Below, piece after piece: positions 1-4,856 of a stretch of 5,724 nucleotides of DNA (positions are counted from its first letter, which is position 1; every line of letters begins with the position of its first letter). The notes below the pieces were generated by a model. It searched no databases. It had not been told where the DNA came from and saw only the letters and a program-made list of their open reading frames with translations. This DNA is from Dehalococcoidia bacterium (GTDB lineage Bacteria; Chloroflexota; Dehalococcoidia; Dehalococcoidales; DAOWKM01). Both the position numbers and the translations under genes were made by a program. The stretch is taken from positions 1 through 5,724 of the forward strand of contig DAOWKM010000007.1 in assembly GCA_030643695.1 (NCBI GenBank), written 5' to 3'.

Positions 1-1491
1 CTCCAGGCTCTGGCTGAGGCGGTGAAGCTGGGCAAACGGGGCATTGTCCTAGTTCCCGAGATTGCCCTTACTCCCCAGACTATAGAGCGATTTGCCTCAC
101 GGTTTCCTCATAAGGTGGCTGTCCTTCATAGTAAGCTCTCGCTGGGTGAGCAATTTGATGAGTGGCAGCGGATAAGAAATGGAGAGTTTGATGTAGTTAT
201 CGGCTCCAGGAGCGCTATTTTTGCTCCTCAACCTGAGCTGGGTCTGATAATTATTGACGAAGAGCATGAATGGACCTATAAGCAACATGATAAATCGCCT
301 CGCTACCATGCTCGTGATGTGGCAATAAAGTTAGCTGAGCTAACCGGAGCGGTGGTTGTTCTGGGTAGCGCCACCCCTGATGTGGAGACCTTTTACTATG
401 CTCAACGGGGAGGCTATCACCTGCTTCAGCTTCCGGAACGGGTTACCCCCAGTGAGGGTTCACCCCTGCCCCAGGTTAAGGTGGTAGATTTAAGGGATGA
501 ACTGAGGGCGGGCAACAGGAGTGTCTTCAGTCGCTCTTTATCGCAGGCAATGACTAAAGCGGTAGCCGGTGGGGAGCAGGTGATTCTATTTCTTAATCGG
601 AGAGGAACAGCTAGCTTTATTCAATGCCGTAATTGCGGCTTTGTCCTCCGCTGCCGGCGCTGTGCGGTTGCCCTCACCTATCATTTTGTTGAGGGTGTGT
701 TGGTTTGTCACCAGTGTAACTATCGGATGCCAGTTCCCCAGATTTGTCCCCGGTGCTTGAGCCGCCGGATAAAGTTCTTAGGCATTGGCACCCAGAGACT
801 GGAGCAGGAAACCAGCTATACTTTCCCTCAAGCCAAGCTACTGCGCTGGGATAGTGATGCTACTAAGCTGAGACATTCTCACGAAGAGATATTAAATAAG
901 TTCCGTGCCCATGAGGCTGATATTCTTATTGGCACGCAAATGATTGCCAAAGGGCTGGATTTACCTCTAGTTACCCTGGTGGGGGTGATTAATGCCGATA
1001 CCGGCTTAAATCTGCCTGACTTCCGGGCTGGGGAGAGGACCTTTCAGCTCCTCTCTCAGGTAACAGGTAGAGGGGGGCGGGGCACTTTAGGCGGGCAGGC
1101 TATTATCCAGACCTACTCCCCGGAGCACTATGCCATTCAGGCAGCAGCCAAACAGGACTATGCCCTTTTCTATGACCAAGAAATTGCCTACCGACGCCAG
1201 CTTCATAACCCCCCCTTCACCCGGCTGGTAAGCCTTGTTTACAGTCATACTAATGATGCTCTTTGCCAGAGAGAGGCAGAAAGAATGAAGCGTATTCTTA
1301 TTGAAGAGAGAGATTCAACGGGGATAGCCGACCTCGGTCTAATTGGACCAGCCCCGGCATTTATTCATCGGCTACGGGGTAGGTTTCGGTGGCAGCTTAT
1401 ACTTCGTGGTGCTGAGCCTGCTGCCTTTCTTTCGCAGATACCTATTCCCCAGGGGTGGACAGTAGACATTGACCCGGTAGGTCTAGTTTAA
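1..1491 (+). CDS. priA: Primosomal protein N' (replication restart helicase PriA), 5'-truncated by window edge
   Basis: PriA is a 3'-5' superfamily 2 DNA helicase that recognises stalled or collapsed forks and reloads the replicative helicase. The reading frame is open from base 1, so 496 codons are present and the gene starts outside the window; the missing part should hold the DNA-binding domain and Walker A motif (family length is usually 700-830 residues). Seen in order, numbering from codon 1: VLVPEIALTPQ (motif Ia, about 16-26), DEEH (motif II, bases 256-267), LGSATPD (motif III, 121-127), then eight cysteines in four CxxC pairs (C209/C212, C218/C221, C236/C239, C249/C252), the two-zinc insertion typical of PriA. 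Helicase motifs V and VI follow, including GTQMIAKGLD and QVTGRGGRG. Motif VI has Thr and Gly where many PriA proteins have Ala (VAGRAGRG), but both arginines remain. The TAA stop overlaps the convergent HTH gene. Identification is secure. Confidence 0.97.
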   Translation, partial: LQALAEAVKLGKRGIVLVPEIALTPQTIERFASRFPHKVAVLHSKLSLGEQFDEWQRIRNGEFDVVIGSRSAIFAPQPELGLIIIDEEHEWTYKQHDKSPRYHARDVAIKLAELTGAVVVLGSATPDVETFYYAQRGGYHLLQLPERVTPSEGSPLPQVKVVDLRDELRAGNRSVFSRSLSQAMTKAVAGGEQVILFLNRRGTASFIQCRNCGFVLRCRRCAVALTYHFVEGVLVCHQCNYRMPVPQICPRCLSRRIKFLGIGTQRLEQETSYTFPQAKLLRWDSDATKLRHSHEEILNKFRAHEADILIGTQMIAKGLDLPLVTLVGVINADTGLNLPDFRAGERTFQLLSQVTGRGGRGTLGGQAIIQTYSPEHYAIQAAAKQDYALFYDQEIAYRRQLHNPPFTRLVSLVYSHTNDALCQREAERMKRILIEERDSTGIADLGLIGPAPAFIHRLRGRFRWQLILRGAEPAAFLSQIPIPQGWTVDIDPVGLV

Positions 1492-1694
1492 TCAGGAGCA
1501 AGATAAAACAGGTCATCAAGCTTGTACCCGGGAAAAGCTTTTATTGCCCCGATGAGGAACTTCTGATTAATATTGCGCGTGCCTTCTCGAACTCGATAAA
1601 CCTGGCTCACTGATATTCCCATAGCCTTGGCTAACTCAGATAGGTTCTTATAGTTTCCATCACACAGTTCAAAAATTCTTGTCTTTATTATCAT
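1488..1694 (-). CDS. Small XRE/Cro-CI-type helix-turn-helix regulator
   Basis: This 68-residue protein is almost entirely one DNA-binding domain. Residues 18-28 (LSELAKAMGIS) match the first helix and turn of a Cro/CI-type HTH, and the following SVSQVYRVREGTR is the recognition helix. The C-terminal part (roughly 43-68, with FPGYKLDDLFYL) is probably a short helical cap or dimer surface. No effector domain is present. I chose the ATG at 1694 over the GTG at 1703: an AGGGTGAT Shine-Dalgarno-like stretch lies just upstream of that ATG, whereas the GTG lies inside that stretch and has no site of its own. The gene diverges from the fmdB-type gene and converges on priA, where the two stop codons interlock in TTAA (1488-1491). 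A consensus promoter flanked by an inverted repeat suggests that it represses itself. Its other targets are unknown; the divergent fmdB-dtd unit is the obvious candidate. Confidence 0.82.
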   Translation of the reverse strand: MIIKTRIFELCDGNYKNLSELAKAMGISVSQVYRVREGTRNINQKFLIGAIKAFPGYKLDDLFYLAPD

Positions 1695-1709
1695 AGCTAT
1701 CACCCTGTG

Positions 1710-1767
1710 ATGACTAATGACTATATTATAGCCATAAATATGCCAATTGTCAAGTCATATAGTCATT
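1710..1767. promoter_or_regulatory. Inverted-repeat operator candidate bracketing the HTH promoter
   Basis: AATGACTATAT at 1716-1726 is an exact reverse complement of ATATAGTCATT at 1757-1767, 30 bases apart and 41 bases centre to centre (about four helical turns). Each arm lies beside a second half-site: ATGACT at 1710-1715 and 1717-1722, AGTCAT at 1753-1758 and 1761-1766. One arm overlaps the -10 and start region, and the other abuts the -35. This is the geometry expected for an autoregulatory operator. That the neighbouring HTH protein binds it is inference. Confidence 0.6.
1725..1753 (-). promoter_or_regulatory. Consensus sigma-70 promoter of the HTH regulator gene
   Basis: Read on the minus strand, TTGACA (1753-1748) is followed by exactly 17 bases and then TATAAT (1730-1725), a perfect match at both hexamers and the ideal spacing. 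Transcription should start near 1718, leaving a leader of about 24 bases before the ATG at 1694. Such a strong promoter on a tiny regulator gene fits one that is normally held repressed. Confidence 0.85.
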
Positions 1768-1783
1768 TTTGATTATGATTTAT

Positions 1784-1812
1784 TTGCCTTAGTCTAGCTA
1801 TTACAGTAAAAT
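1784..1812 (+). promoter_or_regulatory. Probable promoter of the fmdB-type/dtd unit
   Basis: TTGCCT (1784-1789), 17 bases, then TAAAAT (1807-1812) are fair matches to the -35 and -10 hexamers at ideal spacing. The predicted start near 1819 leaves a leader of about 26 bases before the GTG start. The promoter lies 17 bases beyond the inverted-repeat operator candidate, so repressor bound there could influence both divergent units. Confidence 0.45.
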
Positions 1813-1844
1813 GTATGAGAAAAAAATTTGTGTGAGGTGAAGTA

Positions 1845-2096
1845 GTGCCTGTTTATGAGTATGAATGTAGTGTTTGTCAATTTCATTTTGAGAGGAAGCA
1901 GAGGTTTGATGACGAGCCAGTAGCGGTATGTCCTGAGTGTAAGGGAAAGGCTCGCCGTGTCCTTAATTCCATCCCGATTATATTTAAAGGGAGCGGCTTC
2001 TATATTACTGATAATCGTAAAGGTGGTGTGAGCGAGCCGGTGAAAGGTAAAGGGAAATTGCCCGACAAGGGAAAGGGGAAGGAAAGTAGGGGGTGA
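1845..2096 (+). CDS. FmdB-family zinc-ribbon protein
   Basis: The 83-residue product opens with MPVYEYECSVC, the signature start of the FmdB / putative regulatory zinc-ribbon family. Two CxxC knuckles (C8/C11 and C29/C32) would hold one zinc ion, and the IIFKGSGFYITDNR segment (about 45-58) is the other conserved block. The tail from residue 60 is low-complexity and rich in Lys and Gly (two KGKGK runs), so probably disordered and basic. The GTG start has a strong GAGGTGA Shine-Dalgarno at 1834-1840. The biochemical role of the family is not well established; the name comes from a regulator of formamide uptake genes in Methylophilus. The stop overlaps the dtd start (GTGA), so the two genes are probably translated as a coupled pair. 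Confidence 0.9.
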   Translation: MPVYEYECSVCQFHFERKQRFDDEPVAVCPECKGKARRVLNSIPIIFKGSGFYITDNRKGGVSEPVKGKGKLPDKGKGKESRG

Positions 2097-2542
2097 AGGC
2101 GCTACTACAGCGAGTCTCTGGAGCCTGGGTTAGTGTTGCCAGTGAGGTAGTGGGTAGGATAGGGCGAGGGCTGGTGGTTTTTGTCGGGGTGGCTAACGGG
2201 GATACAGAGAGGGATGCGCAGTATCTGGCACAAAAGACGGTTAACCTGCGCATTTTTTCTGATAGCGAGGGTAAGTTTGAGCTTTCGGCTCTGGATATTA
2301 GAGGTGAGCTACTGGTGGTGAGCCAGTTTACTCTCATGGCTGATACTGGGAAGGGGCGCCGTCCCAGTTTCACTGAAGCGGCACCGCCGGCTCGGGCTGA
2401 GGAATTATTTGAGCAGTTTGTCAAACAGGCTCGCGCCACTGGATTAAAAGTGGAAACGGGGCGGTTTCAGCAATATATGCAGGTAGAAATCCATAACGAT
2501 GGTCCAGTAACAATATTATTGGATAGTAGAGGAAGAACTTAA
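2093..2542 (+). CDS. dtd: D-aminoacyl-tRNA deacylase
   Basis: DTD hydrolyses D-amino acids (and glycine mischarged on tRNA-Ala) from tRNA in the cytoplasm, protecting translation from wrong-handed residues. The 149-residue length is normal for the family. Both signature motifs are intact: SQFTLMAD at 77-84, followed by the KGRRPSF block (87-93), and NDGPVT at 135-140, which supplies the Gly-cisPro element that gives chiral selectivity. The N-terminal MKALLQRVSGAWVSV is also typical. The start is a GTG overlapping the upstream stop by 4 bases. It has no clear independent SD other than the G-rich end of the preceding gene, consistent with translational coupling. A probable terminator follows about 34 bases after the stop. 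Confidence 0.97.
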   Translation: MKALLQRVSGAWVSVASEVVGRIGRGLVVFVGVANGDTERDAQYLAQKTVNLRIFSDSEGKFELSALDIRGELLVVSQFTLMADTGKGRRPSFTEAAPPARAEELFEQFVKQARATGLKVETGRFQQYMQVEIHNDGPVTILLDSRGRT

Positions 2543-2561
2543 AAACAAATTCTAGTTGAAA

Positions 2562-2574
2562 CTAATTGCGATTA
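2562..2574. promoter_or_regulatory. Possible operator upstream of the Fur-family gene
   Basis: CTAATTGCGATTA contains an interrupted palindrome (TAAT, 4 bases, ATTA) just upstream of the -35 region. The octamer CTAATTGC recurs at 3084-3091, on the other side of the fur-like gene. AT-rich interrupted palindromes are typical of Fur-family sites, but this copy is short and the link is tentative. Confidence 0.3.
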
Positions 2575-2575
2575 C

Positions 2576-2599
2576 AAAGGGTTGCAAAGCCCCTTTTTT
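2576..2599 (+). terminator. Probable intrinsic terminator after dtd
   Basis: AAAGGG (2576-2581) pairs with CCCTTT (2591-2596) across a 9-base loop, and a run of six T (2594-2599) follows. An alternative fold, GGGTT-GCAA-AGCCC with a GNRA-type loop, uses much of the same bases. The stem is short, so termination may be partial. It overlaps the promoter of the next gene. Confidence 0.55.
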
Positions 2600-2609
2600 C
2601 TGTTATAAT
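2582..2609 (+). promoter_or_regulatory. Extended -10 promoter of the Fur-family gene
   Basis: TGTTATAAT (2601-2609) is a consensus TATAAT with an upstream TGN extension. A weak -35 (TTGCAA, 2582-2587) lies 16 bases before it. The predicted start near 2616 gives a leader of about 22 bases. The promoter is embedded in the preceding terminator, so this gene looks like a separate transcription unit. Confidence 0.65.
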
Positions 2610-2637
2610 TGCTACCAGTTTCTTATAGGTGCGTTAA

Positions 2638-3060
2638 GTGAACCAATCTGGGTATATAACTGATAAGCTAAGCAAACTAGGGTATCGGCTGACACCTCAG
2701 CGGATGATGATTTTGTCAGTCATTGAAAATAGCGACAACCATATTAGCGCTGAGGAAATCCACACCCAGATTGTGGCTAAATACCCCAATGTTAATATCT
2801 CAACCGTCTATCGTACCCTAGAACTACTTAAACGACTTAGTCTGGTAACTGAGATAAACTTAGGAGGAGGACAGGTCAGATACCACCCTGCCAATAAGGG
2901 ACACCACCATCACCTGATTTGCCAGGAGTGCGGCACCATAATTGACCTTGATGAATCAGCGCTCGCTCCTCTCAAGGATACGTTGCTTCGGGAATATAAA
3001 TTTATTGCCGACCTTAGGCATCTGGCTATTTTTGGTCGTTGTGTGAATTGTCAGAGGTAA
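2638..3060 (+). CDS. Fur-family metal- or peroxide-responsive transcriptional regulator
   Basis: The 140-residue product has the standard Fur layout. A winged-helix DNA-binding domain covers about 1-82, with RLTPQRMMIL (17-26) and the recognition-helix segment NISTVYRTLELL (53-64). The metal-binding dimerisation domain follows, with HHHHLICQECG (89-99), D103/D105, H128 and the C-terminal CVNC. Cysteines C95/C98 and C135/C138 form the structural zinc site. Whether it senses Fe, Zn, Mn or peroxide cannot be told from these residues. The GTG start is supported by AGGTG at 2627-2631, 6 bases upstream. It has its own promoter. The repeat-rich gap and the secreted lipoprotein gene downstream are plausible targets, though this is inference. 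Confidence 0.93.
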   Translation: MNQSGYITDKLSKLGYRLTPQRMMILSVIENSDNHISAEEIHTQIVAKYPNVNISTVYRTLELLKRLSLVTEINLGGGQVRYHPANKGHHHHLICQECGTIIDLDESALAPLKDTLLREYKFIADLRHLAIFGRCVNCQR

Positions 3061-3078
3061 ATTTTTTTAATTAGTTAC

Positions 3079-3110
3079 TGCATCTAATTGCAAGTGCATT
3101 TAATAGCAAT
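3079..3110 (+). repeat. Tandem 16-base imperfect direct repeat between the fur-like and lipoprotein genes
   Basis: Two adjacent 16-base units (3079-3094 and 3095-3110) share TGCATYTAATWGCAAK and match at 13 of 16 positions. Overlapping them, TAATTGC (3085-3091) and GCAATTA (3106-3112) form an inverted repeat with a 14-base spacer. The block lies about 95 bases upstream of the lipoprotein start and is a plausible binding site for a dimeric regulator. The rest of this gap (3061-3206) shows no convincing promoter or terminator; the T-run at 3062-3068 lacks a stem. Confidence 0.5.
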
Positions 3111-3206
3111 TAAGGCTTTAGGCAAAGACTAGAAAGAGGGTACAGGAAATGAAGGTATAGGTTCGAGCTGTGGTTTTATTAAAGTGTAATTTGGTAGGAG
3201 GTAATG

Positions 3207-4457
3207 ATGAAAGTGAAGACAATGGTAGCTTTATTGGTTTTGGTAATGGTGGTGTCCGGGGCTCTTGTCGGGTGCGCTTCACCCGCCCCAACTGCACCGC
3301 AGGGAGGGACATCGCTAATTAATGATTACCCCAGTTTAAAGCCACTAGCTAGTTTTGTTGGCGAAGAGAATCTATCTGTGCTGAATCTGGTAGGATTTAA
3401 AGCCGCAGATAGAGCTATGAAGGAGTTAAAGCTTGAAAAAGGGGACCTAAATATTCTGGCACTGACAGATGCCGGATACATAGCCAGAATTGGAGAGTAT
3501 ACTACTGAGAAAGCCCTTGATGGAGTAATGTTAACCAGTGGTACTTCTCGAGGCAAAGGAAATTTGGCAAACCTGCATAAACCACATAATGCCTCATTAT
3601 GGTTTGCCTTCTTTGACAAAAAGAGCAAAGGTTGTGTTTACCTTGAAGCTGATAATGAAGTTCTTAGGAATTATCTGGAAAGAGAGAAGACAGGAATAGA
3701 TGCTGCTTTAAGCGAGTTTATGAAGCTAAAGGACAACGAGATATTCACTAAGATAGCGAAGGAGAATATTGATGCCGATAGGCTGCTCAATAACCCAGAA
3801 TCATGGCAGAAGAAGATGGTCGCTGAGGTATTTGGTGGAAACGAATTCAGCATATTCACCATATCTAACCTTTGGGCTATGGGCTTACCTAATGATTTTC
3901 TCAAAGTGGCTGAGCTTCACGACCACATCTGCCCAGGACTGACCAGTGGCTATCTAATAGCTGAATACATTAAAAAGAACTTTCCTACCCCTGCTCCTAG
4001 GTATGAGTACACTGTCATCGCCATTCCACCCTGGTGCAAGGACGATGCCCTGATACAAATCTTTGAGACCAATGTTGGGCATAAGCGGCTCTATGTAAAG
4101 CACCTGACAAAGGAGCAAATGGCACAACTTCCTGAAGAGGCAAAGAATGTGGCTAATGTATTTATTAGATGGCCAAAAGGAGCGCAAAAGGGGGAGGGGT
4201 TGGTTGTAGGCTTTGATTGGGATAAGGCATATGAGGGAAGTGGAACAAGTCCGAAGGATTTGAAGGCTTTTGATACCTATAAGTGGTGGTGGGTGAGGCT
4301 AAAGATGGACATATGGATGATGGACTACCTGGATAAGCCAGAAGAGCTGGTCTTCGCCATAAAAGAATTTTCCGTTGAGAGTCAGGCAGAACTCGACAAC
4401 CTTAAAGCAGCCGGGGTAAATCCTCTGGTTGAACTTGGTATTATGCCAGGACCTTAG
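3207..4457 (+). CDS. Secreted lipoprotein with two FmdE-like modules
   Basis: The product (416 residues from the second of two adjacent ATGs) begins with a lysine, a hydrophobic stretch and the lipobox LVGC (20-23), so it should be lipid-anchored at C23 outside the cytoplasmic membrane. Residues about 62-147 resemble an FmdE domain (SGTSRGKGNL at 111-120, against the TGCTxGKGNL of the family) but have Ser in place of Cys and no HxHxCPG. A second module at about 235-300 keeps HDHICPG (H238, H240, C242) and PPWCKDDA (C277), the conserved His/Cys pattern of FmdE proteins (formylmethanofuran dehydrogenase subunit E family). A Trp-rich region follows (about 358-375). I see no C-terminal zinc ribbon. 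The AGGAGG at 3196-3201 is 5 bases from the ATG at 3207 but only 2 from the one at 3204, so 3207 is preferred. Its function is unknown; metal or cofactor binding is inferred. No terminator is obvious after it. Confidence 0.88.
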   Translation: MKVKTMVALLVLVMVVSGALVGCASPAPTAPQGGTSLINDYPSLKPLASFVGEENLSVLNLVGFKAADRAMKELKLEKGDLNILALTDAGYIARIGEYTTEKALDGVMLTSGTSRGKGNLANLHKPHNASLWFAFFDKKSKGCVYLEADNEVLRNYLEREKTGIDAALSEFMKLKDNEIFTKIAKENIDADRLLNNPESWQKKMVAEVFGGNEFSIFTISNLWAMGLPNDFLKVAELHDHICPGLTSGYLIAEYIKKNFPTPAPRYEYTVIAIPPWCKDDALIQIFETNVGHKRLYVKHLTKEQMAQLPEEAKNVANVFIRWPKGAQKGEGLVVGFDWDKAYEGSGTSPKDLKAFDTYKWWWVRLKMDIWMMDYLDKPEELVFAIKEFSVESQAELDNLKAAGVNPLVELGIMPGP

Positions 4458-4479
4458 CCAAAAATAAAGAAGAAGGGGC

Positions 4480-4508
4480 TTGACAAAACAAGTATGTTAT
4501 AGTAGTAT
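4480..4508 (+). promoter_or_regulatory. Promoter of the small Gly/Cys peptide gene
   Basis: TTGACA (4480-4485), 17 bases, then TAGTAT (4503-4508) give a perfect -35 and a reasonable -10 at ideal spacing, starting only 23 bases after the lipoprotein stop. Transcription should begin near 4515, leaving a leader of about 48 bases. AGTATGTTAT (4491-4500) and AGTATGCTAT (4504-4513) form a 9/10 direct repeat, 13 bases apart, across the -10. TTGCAA occurs twice just downstream (4514-4519 and 4524-4529). These are possible regulatory elements. Confidence 0.7.
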
Positions 4509-4562
4509 GCTATTTGCAATTGGTTGCAACAAGTCTCAAAAGTAAGGAAGGAGAGAGAGGAA

Positions 4563-4724
4563 ATGTGCGCTCCAGTAACGGTAACTACAGGCGGAGGTAG
4601 CGGTGGTTGTATTGGTATATGCCAGGTGATGCCCCAGATTATTGCTTCAATGGGTATTTTGGGTGTTCTGCTCTGGAACTTCAAGGGTTGGTTCAGCAGG
4701 GCATTGTCCTTTAGAAGAGCCTAA
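4563..4724 (+). CDS. Small Gly/Cys-rich membrane peptide; candidate substrate of the adjacent radical SAM enzyme
   Basis: I do not recognise this 53-residue protein. It has three parts. A Thr/Gly-rich head (1-20) carries C2, C16 and C20, with the run GGGSGGCIGIC. A hydrophobic stretch of about 19 residues (22-40) could span the membrane once. The tail (41-53) is basic, with K41, R46, R51 and R52. The positive-inside rule would put the Cys/Gly head outside the cell and the tail inside. The ATG is preceded by AAGGAG (4548-4553) 9 bases upstream; earlier in-frame codons only read through that SD region and would start at TTG. Its own strong promoter and SD suggest high expression. The next gene is a radical SAM/SPASM enzyme, so a RiPP precursor is an attractive reading. 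A simple small membrane protein is the alternative. Its translation is likely but unproven. Confidence 0.68.
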   Translation: MCAPVTVTTGGGSGGCIGICQVMPQIIASMGILGVLLWNFKGWFSRALSFRRA

Positions 4725-4798
4725 TGTGGTTTTCTTACCTGATAACAGCTGAGTTGGAAGCTCTCCACCGCACTTTTGTGGAGAGCTTCGCCATATAA
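4724..4798 (+). CDS. Possible 24-codon coupled ORF running through the hairpin
   Basis: An ATG overlaps the stop of the peptide gene (TAATG, 4722-4726) and opens a 24-codon frame ending in TAA at 4796-4798. The product begins MWFSYLITAELEAL. It has no separate SD, so it could be translated only by termination-reinitiation. The ORF covers both arms of the 12-bp hairpin, so a ribosome on it would prevent the hairpin forming. A regulatory leader role is conceivable, but a frame of this length arises easily by chance. Confidence 0.22.
   Translation: MWFSYLITAELEALHRTFVESFAI
4757..4789 (+). other. Perfect 12-bp hairpin between peptide and radical SAM genes
   Basis: GAAGCTCTCCAC (4757-4768) is an exact reverse complement of GTGGAGAGCTTC (4778-4789), with a 9-base loop. 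No T-run follows on either strand, so it is not a standard intrinsic terminator. Likely roles are protecting the 3' end of the upstream message, acting as a processing site, or lowering read-through, so that peptide is made in excess of enzyme. A dispersed palindromic repeat is the alternative. Confidence 0.75.
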
Positions 4799-4856
4799 GC
4801 TATCGCGTTTAACCCTCTTGGTTCTTTCACCAAATGTATTACCAGAGCCTTTCATA

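Noticed and set aside
2005..2439. 144-codon open frame on the minus strand
   Set aside because: It lies opposite dtd and the end of the fmdB-type gene, both of which show clear family motifs. Its product is low-complexity Ser/Pro-rich sequence typical of an antisense shadow.
3062..3068. T-run after the fur-like gene as a terminator
   Set aside because: No stable GC stem precedes it.
3160..3170. GGTTCGAG resembling a tRNA T-loop
   Set aside because: No acceptor, D or anticodon stems can be folded around it; it is a chance match.
1845..4457. Functional link between the FmdB-type and FmdE-like proteins because of their names
   Set aside because: The names come from different systems (formamide uptake regulation versus formylmethanofuran dehydrogenase). 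The two genes here are in separate transcription units, so the shared prefix is coincidental.
4524..4562. 13-residue extension of the small peptide from a TTG codon
   Set aside because: These codons simply read the SD-rich leader (AAGGAAGGAGAG); the ATG at 4563 is correctly spaced from AAGGAG.
4757..4789. Hairpin as a standard rho-independent terminator
   Set aside because: There is no T-run on either strand next to the stem, and the enzyme gene downstream has no promoter of its own that I can see.
4776..4856. 27-residue N-terminal extension of the radical SAM protein from a TTG codon
   Set aside because: The TTG lies inside the hairpin, has no SD, and the extension does not look like the start of any radical SAM protein; the ATG at 4857 fits the family.
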